In this document: piece after piece, positions 8,050 through 16,296 of the stretch
How the letters are laid out: each line of letters starts with the position of its first letter
Position numbering within the stretch: the first letter of the stretch is position 1
Source of the DNA: Piscicoccus intestinalis NBRC 104926
GTDB lineage: Bacteria; Actinomycetota; Actinomycetes; Actinomycetales; Dermatophilaceae
Direction of reading: 5' to 3'
NCBI RefSeq assembly: GCF_001515525.1
Contig: NZ_BCNQ01000048.1
Location: 1-34,744, forward strand
DNA length: 34,744 nucleotides
Notes under the pieces: model-generated
The model's database searches: none
What the model was told of the DNA's origin: nothing
Seen by the model: the letters and a program-made list of their open reading frames with translations, nothing else
Program-made: the position numbers and the translations under genes

Positions 8050-8946
8050 TCAGCCGGTGATGCCGGCGGCGCTCAGCCCGGCGCGCAGGATCTCCAGGTC
8101 GTCGTCGGTGGACTCGACGAGCGGCAGCCGCACGCTGGCGTGCGGGATGACGCCGAGTTCGACGAGGGCGGCCTTGGCCATGATCGCGCCCTGCGAGGTG
8201 GTCATGATCGCCTCGACGGCGGGCACGAGCCGACGATGCACGGCGCGGGCCCGGTCGAGGTCGCCGGCCTCGACGGCGTCGACCATCTCGCGGTACTGGG
8301 TTCCGGCGACGTGGCCGACGACGCTGATGACGCCGCTCGCGCCGAGGGCGAGCCAGGCGAGGTTGTCCTCGTCGGCGCCGGAGTACCAGGCGAGGTCGGT
8401 CTGGTCCATCAGCTTGGTGGCGGCCCACTGGTCGCCCTTGGCGTCTTTGACGGCGACGATCCGCGGGTTCGCGGCCAGCTCGGCGAGGGTCGCGGGCGCG
8501 AACGGGATTCCGGTGCGGCCGGGGATGTCGTAGAGCATGATCGGCAGCTGGGTGGCGGCGGCGACCGCCTCGCAGTGGGCGATGAGCCCGCGCTGGGTCG
8601 GCTTGTTGTAATACGGCGACACAAGCAGGAGCCCGCCGACGCCCGCCTCACCGGCCGCCTTGGTCATCTCGACACAGTGCTTGGTGTCGTTGGAGCCGAC
8701 GCCGGCGACGACGTGGGCGCGGTCGCCGACCTGGTCGGCGACCGTGCGCATCATGTCGACGCTCTCGTCGAAGCTCAGGGTCGAGGACTCACCGGTGGTG
8801 CCGTTGACGACGATGCCGTCGTGCCCCGTGGCGAGCAGGTGTTCGACGAGGTCGCGGGCGCCCTTGTGGTCGACCTCCCCGTCGGGGGTCATGGGGGTGA
8901 CCATCGCGGTGAGCACGCTGCCGAAGGGGCGGGAGGGTGTCGTCAT
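8050..8946 (-). CDS. dapA: 4-hydroxy-tetrahydrodipicolinate synthase
   Basis: The 298-residue protein is a class I TIM-barrel aldolase with all DapA hallmarks: GTTGES (T50, T51), SPYYNKPTQ, LYDIPGRTG (Y139 and the substrate carboxylate-binding R144) and the Schiff-base lysine K167 in VAVKDAKGD. Reaction: pyruvate plus aspartate semialdehyde gives 4-hydroxy-tetrahydrodipicolinate, feeding lysine and the meso-diaminopimelate of peptidoglycan. ATG 8946 matches the family N-terminus (FGSVLTAMVTP); the frame is open upstream to 9558, but that stretch overlaps the divergent LysR gene. The ribosome site is weak. Neither dapB nor another lysine gene is adjacent. A paralogue acting on another keto acid remains possible, but the conserved arginine argues for true DapA. 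Confidence 0.92.
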   Translation of the reverse strand: MTTPSRPFGSVLTAMVTPMTPDGEVDHKGARDLVEHLLATGHDGIVVNGTTGESSTLSFDESVDMMRTVADQVGDRAHVVAGVGSNDTKHCVEMTKAAGEAGVGGLLLVSPYYNKPTQRGLIAHCEAVAAATQLPIMLYDIPGRTGIPFAPATLAELAANPRIVAVKDAKGDQWAATKLMDQTDLAWYSGADEDNLAWLALGASGVISVVGHVAGTQYREMVDAVEAGDLDRARAVHRRLVPAVEAIMTTSQGAIMAKAALVELGVIPHASVRLPLVESTDDDLEILRAGLSAAGITG

Positions 8947-9025
8947 GGTCTCAGGGTGCCCGGCGAGATTGCACACGTCCAGCAACCCTTTCTGGCGTGT
9001 ATTCGGAAAGGTCGCTTCATCGCCG

Positions 9026-9031
9026 TAGGGT
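9026..9031 (+). promoter_or_regulatory. -10 hexamer TAGGGT for the LysR gene (leaderless)
   Basis: TAGGGT is followed by GGGCGG and ATG 9038. The 91-bp gap between dapA and the LysR gene is the natural place for an autoregulatory LysR site, though I could not pick out a clear T-N11-A dyad. Confidence 0.5.
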
Positions 9032-9037
9032 GGGCGG

Positions 9038-9961
9038 ATGCTCGATCCGCAGGCCCTGCGCGCATTGGCGGCGATCTCGCTCACAGGTTCGGTGGCGGGT
9101 GCCGCGGACGAGCTCGGGTTCACGGCCTCGGCGGTCTCGCAGCAGGTCAAGCGGCTGTCAGTCCAGGTCGGGGTGCCGTTGACGGCGCGGGTGGGGCGTG
9201 GGGTGGTGTTGACGCCGGCCGGGCAGGCGCTCGTCGACGCGGCCCCGGAGGTGTTCGCGGCGTTGGAGCGGGCGGGCGACGCGGCCCGGCGCCGGTCGGC
9301 GACGGTGGCGGGCACGTTGCGGCTCGCGGCGTTCTCCACCGCGGTGCGGGGACTGGTGACGCCGCGACTGCCGGGGTTGGCGGCCGCGTTTCCGGCGCTG
9401 GACCTGGCGATCGACGAGCTGGACCCCGCAGAGGCGGCGTCGGCGCTGTCGTCGGGCGCGGCGGAACTCGCGCTCGTGCACGACATGGACGGGGTGGCGC
9501 TGCCGCTGCCCACGGGGGTGCGATCGCGGGCGGTGCACACCGACGTGGGTGACGTCATCGTGCGCTCGGATCATCCGCTGGCGCAGCGGCGTTCGCTGAC
9601 GGGGCGCGACCTCGTGGGGTCGACGTGGGTGACCTCGCCGCCGGGCACCGCCTGTCACGACTGGTTCCAGCGCCTGTTCGTGGGCGCCGAGACGAACCCG
9701 CGGGTGCTGCATCGGGTGGACGACTTCTCGACCCAGCTGGCGCTCGTGGAGGCGGGCGGGGTCACGGCGCTCATTCCCCGGCTGGCCCGCCCGGCGCTGC
9801 CGGCCTCGGTGCGCGCCGTGCCGGTGGAGCCGGCCCCGGTGCGGCGCGTCGACGCGGTGTGGCGGGCGAGCTCGGAGTCCAACCCCGCGCTGCTCGCGGT
9901 CATCGACGCGCTGGCCGGTGAGTCGCCCGCCGCGACGGGGTCTGGTGTGGAGGCGTCCTGA
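9038..9961 (+). CDS. LysR-family transcriptional regulator
   Basis: The 307-residue protein has an N-terminal winged helix-turn-helix (about 1-60: SVAGAADELGFTASAVSQQV, then TARVGRGVVLTPAG) and a periplasmic-binding-protein-like effector domain (about 90-290). LysR proteins are tetramers that usually control a divergent gene and themselves. Here that gene is dapA, 91 bp away, so control of lysine or diaminopimelate synthesis is a reasonable inference; the effector is unknown. The start is supported by TAGGGT six bases upstream. It ends facing the DUF222-HNH gene, with a short repeat and a hairpin between them. Confidence 0.88.
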   Translation: MLDPQALRALAAISLTGSVAGAADELGFTASAVSQQVKRLSVQVGVPLTARVGRGVVLTPAGQALVDAAPEVFAALERAGDAARRRSATVAGTLRLAAFSTAVRGLVTPRLPGLAAAFPALDLAIDELDPAEAASALSSGAAELALVHDMDGVALPLPTGVRSRAVHTDVGDVIVRSDHPLAQRRSLTGRDLVGSTWVTSPPGTACHDWFQRLFVGAETNPRVLHRVDDFSTQLALVEAGGVTALIPRLARPALPASVRAVPVEPAPVRRVDAVWRASSESNPALLAVIDALAGESPAATGSGVEAS

Positions 9962-9982
9962 GGGGCAGGGGGTCTGGGCGCC

Positions 9983-10014
9983 CGACGAGCCGACGAGCCG
10001 ACGAGCCGACGAGC
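9983..10014. repeat. Four perfect 8-bp tandem repeats
   Basis: CGACGAGC is repeated four times without interruption (9983-9990, 9991-9998, 9999-10006, 10007-10014). It lies in the non-coding gap between the convergent LysR and DUF222-HNH genes. Being non-coding and perfect, it is a candidate variable-number locus. Confidence 0.9.
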
Positions 10015-10020
10015 CGAAGC

Positions 10021-10069
10021 GGCCCGCCGCCGTTGGCGACTGGCGCTGCGGCCGGGCATCCGGCGGGCC
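10021..10069. terminator. Possible bidirectional terminator stem between convergent genes
   Basis: GGCCCGCCG (10021-10029) and CGGCGGGCC (10061-10069) form a perfect 9-bp stem with a 31-base loop, seven bases from the stop of the HNH gene. There is no T-tract and the loop is long, so termination is only inferred from position. Confidence 0.35.
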
Positions 10070-10075
10070 GGGGCG

Positions 10076-11623
10076 TTAGCCGGCGCGTGGTCGGTTGCCG
10101 ATGGGGGTGCCGTCGGCTCTGGACCATCTGACTTCGCCGACGACCACGACGCCGACGAATCCGTACCGGTGCACGACCGTGTGGTGGTGTCGGCACAGCA
10201 GCGCGGTGTTGTGGCGGTCGGTGGGGCCGCCCATCAGCCAGCTCACTAAGTGGTGTCCGTCGCACCAGGCCGGGGGCATGGAGCAGCCGGGGAAGGTGCA
10301 TCCGCCGTCTCGCATGGCCAGGTAGGTGGCCAGTGCCGGGGTGATCAGGCGTTTTCCGCGGCCGAGGTCGAGGGGTTCGGGCCCGGTGCCGAGGATGGCG
10401 GGGATGATCTGGGCGTCGCAGGACAGGACGCGGACCTGGCCGGGGGTCAGGGTGTGGCCGAAGGCGGTGGTGCCGCAGCCGTGGTTGTGGTCGGTAAGGA
10501 ACCCGGTGCCGCCGGTGCGTTCGCGGTGTGTGCGCACGAGGTCGGCGAACACACCGGGCAGGGCCTCGGATTGCCCGGCGACCAGGTCGGCGAGCTTGAT
10601 GGTCACGACGACCTTGGCCTTGGCGCCGGTGCCGGGGGTGTTCTTGTCCGGGACCGCCGCGTGGGCCGCCAGCGCGACGAGCGCGTCCGCGCGGCGTTCA
10701 CCCGCGGTGCGCAGGTCGGGCTCGGGCTTGCCGGCGGTCGCCGCGTCACGGGCGTCGTCCTCATCATCGGCGGGCCCGCCATCTGCGGCACCGGCGGCAC
10801 CTGCGTCATCGGCACCATCCGCGGCGCCCGCGGCGTCTGCGTCAGTCACACCGTGCGAGTCACGGCCGGCGGGCTTGGTCGGCCGCGGCGCGCTCAACGC
10901 GTTGATGGCAGCGATCACCACGGCCGCCGACGCGGGGTCGAGCCGCACCCGGCCCTCATACATCCCGGTCCGCGGGTTGAGCGTCAGCTCCGTGAAGTCA
11001 CGCCGCTCGTACCGCCGTTCGCGTTCCTCGTACTCGCCCTCGGTGCCGTACTGCCCGATCAACTGCTCTTCCATCGCCGCCAGCTCACGCCGGTTCACCC
11101 CGTGCGCAGCCAACCCGATGAGCGCGTCCATCACGCCGTCCCAGGACTTGACGGTGATCGACCCCTGCAACCGCCGGTAGGTGGCGGCGAGCAGGTCCGC
11201 GGCTTCGACGGTGACCCGTCCCTCGAGCACGGCCTCGCGCAGCGGCGCCGCGTCCTGCCGATCACAGATCCGCGCGATCGCCCCCAACGCGCGTGCCCGA
11301 CTCGGCGACACCGGCACCCCGGCCTCGACATGGGACTGCTGCACCCAGGCCGGTACCCGCGGATGATCCGACTCCGCGATGACCCCACGGTCTTCGGCCT
11401 CAAGAACGACCGCCGCCTGCGCGGCACACGCCGCAGCCACCGCACCCGCCGCCGCGGCAGCCAGCTCCGGCAACTCATCGGACCCGACCCGCGCCAACAG
11501 ACCCGGCAACCCCGACAACGCCGCGCGCGCCGCCTGAACCTGCCCCAGCAGCGCCTCCCCTACCGGCGCAGCCACCCCGCCTCCCGACACATCGACGCTG
11601 TGAGTCGCGGAATTAGATGGCAC
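10076..11623 (-). CDS. DUF222-HNH endonuclease-domain protein
   Basis: The 515-residue protein has an N-terminal DUF222 helical region (about 15-250) and an acidic Ala/Asp-rich linker (about 265-300). A C-terminal HNH domain follows from about residue 442, with two zinc CxxC-type sites and the catalytic signature: CTFPGC, WCDGHHLV, GGPTD, NTALLCRHHH. This architecture is the multicopy actinobacterial family that includes the M. tuberculosis REP13E12 proteins; its role is not settled, although the HNH residues look intact for nuclease activity. GTG 11623 is the furthest upstream start and lacks a good ribosome site; another in-frame GTG lies 11 codons downstream. It is the last high-GC gene before the lower-GC island. 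Confidence 0.88.
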   Translation of the reverse strand: MPSNSATHSVDVSGGGVAAPVGEALLGQVQAARAALSGLPGLLARVGSDELPELAAAAAGAVAAACAAQAAVVLEAEDRGVIAESDHPRVPAWVQQSHVEAGVPVSPSRARALGAIARICDRQDAAPLREAVLEGRVTVEAADLLAATYRRLQGSITVKSWDGVMDALIGLAAHGVNRRELAAMEEQLIGQYGTEGEYEERERRYERRDFTELTLNPRTGMYEGRVRLDPASAAVVIAAINALSAPRPTKPAGRDSHGVTDADAAGAADGADDAGAAGAADGGPADDEDDARDAATAGKPEPDLRTAGERRADALVALAAHAAVPDKNTPGTGAKAKVVVTIKLADLVAGQSEALPGVFADLVRTHRERTGGTGFLTDHNHGCGTTAFGHTLTPGQVRVLSCDAQIIPAILGTGPEPLDLGRGKRLITPALATYLAMRDGGCTFPGCSMPPAWCDGHHLVSWLMGGPTDRHNTALLCRHHHTVVHRYGFVGVVVVGEVRWSRADGTPIGNRPRAG

Positions 11624-11705
11624 GTCTTCGGCGGTGATAGCCGTCGCGGGTTGTCGTGTCGCCCCGCGGGCTCACAAGCGATCGGTTTGCATGTCGAGCC
11701 ATGCT

Positions 11706-12731
11706 TCAGTGGGAGCCTGTCACCTGATCGAGGAATCCGCGGTATGAGTCGATGACGCCGTGTGCCAAGAGCGCGCGCGGCCAGAACACTCCCGTCACGA
11801 AGCCGATGAATTCGGAATCATCGACCATTGGGCGCGCCATGGAGTGCACCGCGTCAACCCATGTGACCTCGACGTCTCTGCCGAAGATCCCACGGTAGAC
11901 CTCGGCAGTTTCGTGGACGTCGACGTTTCGGTCATGCTCGCCGGCGAGGAGTAGCCACGGCATGTGATGTGTGGCCGCTCGGGTGAGATCGCTGGTGGCG
12001 TCGGCGCGGAAGTTGCGCTGAACAAATCCCCACCGCTCGCGGGTCATGGGGTCGACCTCGGTGGTCTCACCGAGATACTCCTCATAGCTTGCCCCGCGCT
12101 CCAGGAGCGCATTCGTGCTGACGCTTGCGGCTTCGGCGCGGGCGCGCTGTTCGGCATCTGCGCCCTCGTGATCGAGTTCCGCTTGAAGGTTGAACTGTCC
12201 TTGTCTCAGCCAGTTGATAGCGGTACCGACTGCCACAACGCCGGCAATGTCGTCGCGGTCGGCGACCACCTCGGGAATGACCCAGCCCGCTTGACTCGCA
12301 CCCCACAGGACGATCGTCGACGTCGGGACATCTGGCTGCGCCGCAGCCCAGTCGATCGCAGCGCCTACCTCTGCGGCTCGGTCGGGAAGGCTCTGCGCGA
12401 GCCAGTCGCCATCCGACCCGCCGACGCCGGGTTTGCTCCACGAGAGCGTCGCGTATCCGCTGGCGGCCGCGCCATCAAACCACGGGTCGTAGAGACCGTT
12501 CTGCGTCGCGTCGACGGGACCGTCCCCGTGCACCATCACAACGACTCCCTGAGCCTCGCCGCTCTTGGGTGTCGTCAAGACGCCCGACAGGTTGCCACCG
12601 GTCATCGGAATCTCGACGTGCCGCTCATCGAACGCATACGAGTTGCCGACCAGCGCGACCCCAATTGCACCTGCAGCAATAACGAGGACGACACTGGCAA
12701 CGATGGCCATCCACCGGATACTTCTCTTCAT
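11706..12731 (-). CDS. Membrane-anchored or secreted alpha/beta hydrolase
   Basis: The 341-residue protein begins with a basic N-terminus (MKRSIRW) and one hydrophobic segment (8-29), a signal peptide or anchor without a lipobox. The alpha/beta-hydrolase domain has an oxyanion HGDGP motif (69-73), the nucleophile elbow GASQAGW (Ser146), AGEHD with the likely acidic residue, and DAVHSM with the likely catalytic His. It resembles dienelactone-hydrolase or prolyl-oligopeptidase-like esterases; the substrate is unknown. TACGAT (12739-12744) lies 7 bases before ATG 12731, so the transcript is probably leaderless. It diverges from a GNAT-PaaX operon across 35 bp, which suggests regulation by that PaaX-type protein. 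Its codon use is less GC-biased than in flanking regions. Confidence 0.85.
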   Translation of the reverse strand: MKRSIRWMAIVASVVLVIAAGAIGVALVGNSYAFDERHVEIPMTGGNLSGVLTTPKSGEAQGVVVMVHGDGPVDATQNGLYDPWFDGAAASGYATLSWSKPGVGGSDGDWLAQSLPDRAAEVGAAIDWAAAQPDVPTSTIVLWGASQAGWVIPEVVADRDDIAGVVAVGTAINWLRQGQFNLQAELDHEGADAEQRARAEAASVSTNALLERGASYEEYLGETTEVDPMTRERWGFVQRNFRADATSDLTRAATHHMPWLLLAGEHDRNVDVHETAEVYRGIFGRDVEVTWVDAVHSMARPMVDDSEFIGFVTGVFWPRALLAHGVIDSYRGFLDQVTGSH

Positions 12732-12766
12732 GTGAACGATCGTACACTATGCGATAGACTCGGGGG
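12732..12766. promoter_or_regulatory. Compact divergent leaderless promoters (hydrolase and GNAT-PaaX)
   Basis: The whole intergenic region is 35 bp. On the plus strand TAGACT (12755-12760) is followed by 6 bases and ATG 12767. On the minus strand TACGAT (12739-12744) is followed by 7 bases and ATG 12731. Dyads include ACGATCGT (12736-12743) and the arms ATCG/CGAT. Each gene's -35 region must fall inside the other promoter, so one bound repressor could shut both. Confidence 0.5.
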
Positions 12767-13354
12767 ATGGAGATCATCATCGGGCACGGCTTTGCCGCGG
12801 CGGAGCGCGATCGAGTCGCGGCTCTCTACTGGGCGGCTTTCCGGCGCAAACTCCGCCCCGCCTTCGTCTCAGCGGAACGCGGCCTGAGTGTTGTGACGGC
12901 GTCGCTCCGGTCGGACCGCACCCTCATCGCCCGGTCTGGGAACGATCTCGTAGGGATGTGCGGCTTCCACCGTGACGGCGCAGGCGCCGTGCCTGTGACC
13001 TGGCACTCCCTGCGGGCCAGCCTGCCCTGGCTTGCCGCGGCACGGGCCGCACTCGTACTCAGCCCCCTAGCCCGTGGAGACGTGGATGACACGATGGTGC
13101 TCGATGGGATCTGTGTGGACGGTGCGAGCCGGGGTCGGGGAACGGGAACCGCCCTCCTTGAGGCGGCCGTCGAGCTCGCCCGTAGCGAGGGCCTGCGCTC
13201 TGTTCGCCTGTCGGTCGTGGACACGAACCCTCGCGCCGAAGCGTTGTATCGACGTCGCGGGTTCGAACAGGTCTCGGCCGGGGCGCTGGGCCCGCTCTCC
13301 AGCGTGTACGGTTTCGATCGCTATCTAACCATGGAGCGGAGAGTCGACGAGTGA
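12767..13354 (+). CDS. GNAT-family N-acetyltransferase
   Basis: The 195-residue protein carries the GNAT acetyl-CoA pyrophosphate loop R122-G-R-G-T-G127, preceded by the strand VLDGICVD and followed by VRLSVVDTNPRAEALYRRRGFE, the canonical C-terminal motif. It transfers an acetyl group from acetyl-CoA to an amine; small molecule, antibiotic or protein cannot be decided. ATG 12767 is fixed by TAGACT six bases upstream. Its stop overlaps the start of the PaaX-like gene (GTGA at 13351-13354), so the two are translationally coupled. It belongs to the lower-GC island. Confidence 0.88.
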   Translation: MEIIIGHGFAAAERDRVAALYWAAFRRKLRPAFVSAERGLSVVTASLRSDRTLIARSGNDLVGMCGFHRDGAGAVPVTWHSLRASLPWLAAARAALVLSPLARGDVDDTMVLDGICVDGASRGRGTGTALLEAAVELARSEGLRSVRLSVVDTNPRAEALYRRRGFEQVSAGALGPLSSVYGFDRYLTMERRVDE

Positions 13355-14142
13355 GCAGTCGGATCGCAGGGCGCACCATCGTCGAAGCGTTCCTCCCGAT
13401 GCGCGGGAAGGCGCCTCTCGCCCGCATATACGACACGGCCGACCTCCTCGGCACGGGCGACCAGCCCGTCCGTCTCGCAATCCGTCGAATGCAGGCAGCC
13501 GACGAGCTGACACAAATCGGACGCGGACGCTCAGGCACGCTCGAACTCACGGATACCGGACGGGAGCGCATAGACCGAGATCGATCCGCACTCGCCCTAG
13601 CGTTCAAACAAGATGCTGAGAAAGAGCCGTGGGACGGCTCATGGAACCTCTACGCGATCGGCGCGCCAGAGCGCGAGCGCGCCGCCCGCGACTCCCTACG
13701 CCGGACCCTCCTCGCGTCCGGCGCCGCCTCACTCGCCACCGGCACATTTCTGAGCCCCCACGATCTCCGACCACACCTGGACCCTGCCATGGGGCGGTAC
13801 GTGATCTCAGCAACCGCGAGGGATCTCAACATTCGAGGCGTCACAGATCCGCGGACGATCGCAGAAGAACTCTGGCCCGCCGAGCCCATCGACTCCGCAT
13901 ACGACGTCATTGCAACAGCCATCAGGCAAGACGACCCCACCGCCCACGCCGACGTCCGACGCATCTTGCTCGCCGACGCCCTTGAGTCCGCGCTCCGCGA
14001 TGACCCCCTCATCCCCCTCGACCTGCGCCGCTCTCCCTGGCGACCCGCCATGCTCCGCCGAACATGGCTCGAGTGCTGGAACGACATCGCGCCATCAGCT
14101 GCATACTCGGCATGGGACACCGTGACCGCATCGGCAGGTTGA
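13351..14142 (+). CDS. PaaX-family transcriptional regulator
   Basis: The 263-residue protein shows an N-terminal winged helix (about 5-75: SRIAGRTIVEAFLPMRGKAP, VRLAIRRMQAADELTQIGRG), the PaaX central landmark WDGSWNLYAI (94-103) and a C-terminal helical domain. Known PaaX represses phenylacetate catabolism until phenylacetyl-CoA binds; paralogues regulate other pathways. No phenylacetate genes are nearby, so the ligand is unknown. GTG 13351 overlaps the GNAT stop. By context it likely controls the 35-bp divergent promoter of its own operon and the hydrolase. Codons ending in A or T are visibly more frequent than in the flanking chromosome, suggesting horizontal acquisition. Confidence 0.82.
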   Translation: MSSRIAGRTIVEAFLPMRGKAPLARIYDTADLLGTGDQPVRLAIRRMQAADELTQIGRGRSGTLELTDTGRERIDRDRSALALAFKQDAEKEPWDGSWNLYAIGAPERERAARDSLRRTLLASGAASLATGTFLSPHDLRPHLDPAMGRYVISATARDLNIRGVTDPRTIAEELWPAEPIDSAYDVIATAIRQDDPTAHADVRRILLADALESALRDDPLIPLDLRRSPWRPAMLRRTWLECWNDIAPSAAYSAWDTVTASAG

Positions 14143-14283
14143 GCCAACTGTGGTCGTGCACCTGTTCGCAATCGACCGTTCATGAGTCAGTCGGCGCTCT
14201 CCTCGCTCGGTTCGGCGAGTCGTGTCTCATGACTCGTGTCTACGATCTATGTAAAGCAGGCGGCGTTCGCGATACGCTTAGAC
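14143..14283. other. Candidate resolution (res) site and resolvase promoter
   Basis: This gap precedes the resolvase, where serine resolvases normally keep their res site. It holds an inverted repeat CGAGTC (14216-14221) and GACTCG (14231-14236), a direct repeat TCGTGTCT (14220-14227 and 14234-14241), and two TCATGA copies (14180-14185 and 14227-14232). TACGCT (14273-14278) ends 5 bases before ATG 14284 and could be the resolvase -10. I could not define three full dimer-binding subsites. Confidence 0.35.
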
Positions 14284-14850
14284 ATGGCCACGATCGGTTA
14301 CGCCCGCGTCTCGACCCGGGATCAGAATCCGGACGGCCAGACCGATGCGCTCGAAGCTGCGGGGTGCGACAAGATCTTTGTCGAGCACGCGTCTGGCACC
14401 CTGGTGAAGAGGCCGGCGCTGACGGATGCCCTCGGGTATATGCGAGGGGGCGACTCGCTCGTGGTGACGAAGCTTGACCGGCTCGGCCGGTCTGTGCGAA
14501 ACCTTAAGCAAGTCGCGGATGAGCTTCAGCAGCGTGGGGTTGGGTTGAAAGCCCTGTCGCAGGGCATCGACACCACCACGCCTGGTGGCCGGTTGTTCTT
14601 TCATATGCTCGCTGCGATCGCGGAGTTCGAGCACGACCTCATCGTGGAGCGCACCCACGACGGCCTCGCGGCCGCCCGCGCGCGGGGCCGGAAAGGCGGC
14701 CCGAAGTTCAAGATGACGCCGACGAAGATTCGGCAAGCCCGGGCGATGTACGACGAGGGCGGCCACACCGTGCAGGAGATCGCCGACACGTTCGGGGTGT
14801 CCCGGCCCACGATCTATCGGCACTTGGCCGAGCACGTCGAGCGGGCCTGA
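14284..14850 (+). CDS. Serine recombinase (Tn3/TniR-type resolvase)
   Basis: This 188-residue resolvase has the catalytic domain at 1-140, with Ser10 in GYARVSTRDQN, the arginine motif KLDRLGRS, and AAIAEFEHDLIVERT leading into the E-helix. A C-terminal helix-turn-helix follows (TVQEIADTFGVSRPTIYRHL). Family knowledge: such enzymes resolve cointegrates formed by replicative transposition at a nearby res site. An in-frame GTG at 14236 would add 16 residues without homology; ATG 14284 is preferred because MATIGYARVS is the standard start. It is followed 9 bases later by the transposase gene and is presumably co-transcribed with it. Confidence 0.93.
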   Translation: MATIGYARVSTRDQNPDGQTDALEAAGCDKIFVEHASGTLVKRPALTDALGYMRGGDSLVVTKLDRLGRSVRNLKQVADELQQRGVGLKALSQGIDTTTPGGRLFFHMLAAIAEFEHDLIVERTHDGLAAARARGRKGGPKFKMTPTKIRQARAMYDEGGHTVQEIADTFGVSRPTIYRHLAEHVERA

Positions 14851-14859
14851 CGAGGGATC

Positions 14860-16296
14860 ATGGCGCACCTCAGCGACCGGCAAAAGGCCGAGCTTGTGCG
14901 CCAACACCAGGACGGGGTGCCGTGGACGCGGCTTGCGGAGCACTCCGGCGTTGCGGTGCGTACCCTGCAACGCTGGGCAGCTCGGATTGAGACGGGTCAG
15001 CTCGCGAGGGCCCCTCGCCGTGATAAGGGATCGACGCGCACTGCCGCCGAACTGGTAACCGCAATCGAGGCGCTTGCTGTGCGCCGGCCCGCGCCGACGA
15101 TCGCGTATATTCACCGTCGCATCGGTGACATTGCCCGGGACCGTGGATTGTCAGCCCCGGGATACACCACGGTCCGCGAGATCGTGCGCGCGCTTGACCC
15201 AGGCCTTACGACTCTCGCTGACGGCGGGGACGCGGCGTACCGGGACAGATTCGAGCTGGTCTACCGACGCAAGACGTCTGCCCCGAATGAGCAGTGGCAG
15301 ATGGATCACACCCTGCTCGATGTGATAATCCTCAACGACCGACAGCAGCCCGTCCGACCCTGGCTCACCATCGTGCTCGACGACTACTCGCGAGCTATCG
15401 CCGGCTACACGGTGGGCGTCTCAGCACCGACGGCCGAAAACTCCGCACTGGCGTTTCATCAGGCCGTCGCTCGGAAACGAAACCCGGCGTGGGGGGTGTC
15501 CGGGCTCCCGGACATCCTCTATAGCGATCATGGGTCCGACTTCACCTCGACCAGGATCGAACACGTCTGCCTCGACCTACACGTGCGCCTGATCCACTCC
15601 CGCGTCGGCGTTCCGCAGGGCCGCGGCAAGATCGAACGGTTCTACCGCACCATCACGACCGAGCTGCTGCCGCACCTGCCCGGCTTCATCCCTCACGGCA
15701 CCGGCGGGGCACCCGTCAGCGAACCCAGCCTGACCTTGCACCAACTCGATGACGTGCTCGAGCGATTCATCGTCAACGAGTACAACGAACGACCACATTC
15801 AGCGACTGGCGAGGCCCCGCACGCACGATGGCGGAGCGACAGCTTTATCCCTCGAATGCCCGCCCACCCGGAAGACCTCGATTCGCTCCTGCTGACTGCC
15901 ACGGCAACGCGGCGTGTGCAACGCGACGGGATCCGCTTCGCATCGACCCGATACATCTCACCGGTCCTCGCCGCATACGTCGGTGAGGACGTCACGGTGC
16001 GTTACGACCCCCGCGACCTGGGCGAGGTGCGGGTGTTCCACGACAACACGTTCTTGTGTCGTGCGATCGCGCCCGAACGCTCCTCCGAGACCGTGTCCTT
16101 CACGGACCTGCAGGCGGCGAGGAACAAGCAACGCCGCGCCCTGAAACAGCAGCTCCGCGAGCTCACCACCCACGCTGGCTCACTACCTGAAGACACCCGC
16201 CACCGCCCCGAAGTCGCGGCTGTACCGGAGAGTGCACCCGACCGCGCAACGCCGCCCCCGGCCCGACACGGATTGAGAACCTATGCCAACGACTGA
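14860..16296 (+). CDS. tniA: TniA-like DDE transposase (Mu/Tn552 type)
   Basis: The 478-residue transposase has an N-terminal helix-turn-helix pair (about 5-60: LAEHSGVAVRTLQRWAARI) and an rve/RNase-H core with the catalytic triad D149 (WQMDHT), D223 (LYSDHGSDF) and E259 (GRGKIERFYR), an exact D-35-E spacing. A Mu-transposase C-terminal beta-barrel (about 330-400) and a charged tail follow. Family knowledge: TniA/TnsB enzymes cut and join transposon ends, with an AAA+ partner choosing the target. The stop lies inside the tniB start region (14-base overlap), so the pair is coupled. GAGGG precedes the start. All catalytic residues are intact, so the enzyme is potentially active. No TnsA or TniQ is next to it. 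Confidence 0.92.
   Translation: MAHLSDRQKAELVRQHQDGVPWTRLAEHSGVAVRTLQRWAARIETGQLARAPRRDKGSTRTAAELVTAIEALAVRRPAPTIAYIHRRIGDIARDRGLSAPGYTTVREIVRALDPGLTTLADGGDAAYRDRFELVYRRKTSAPNEQWQMDHTLLDVIILNDRQQPVRPWLTIVLDDYSRAIAGYTVGVSAPTAENSALAFHQAVARKRNPAWGVSGLPDILYSDHGSDFTSTRIEHVCLDLHVRLIHSRVGVPQGRGKIERFYRTITTELLPHLPGFIPHGTGGAPVSEPSLTLHQLDDVLERFIVNEYNERPHSATGEAPHARWRSDSFIPRMPAHPEDLDSLLLTATATRRVQRDGIRFASTRYISPVLAAYVGEDVTVRYDPRDLGEVRVFHDNTFLCRAIAPERSSETVSFTDLQAARNKQRRALKQQLRELTTHAGSLPEDTRHRPEVAAVPESAPDRATPPPARHGLRTYAND

Noticed and set aside
8947-9037. Lysine riboswitch or attenuator upstream of dapA
   Set aside because: The 91-bp gap is too short for a lysine riboswitch and shows none of its conserved core.
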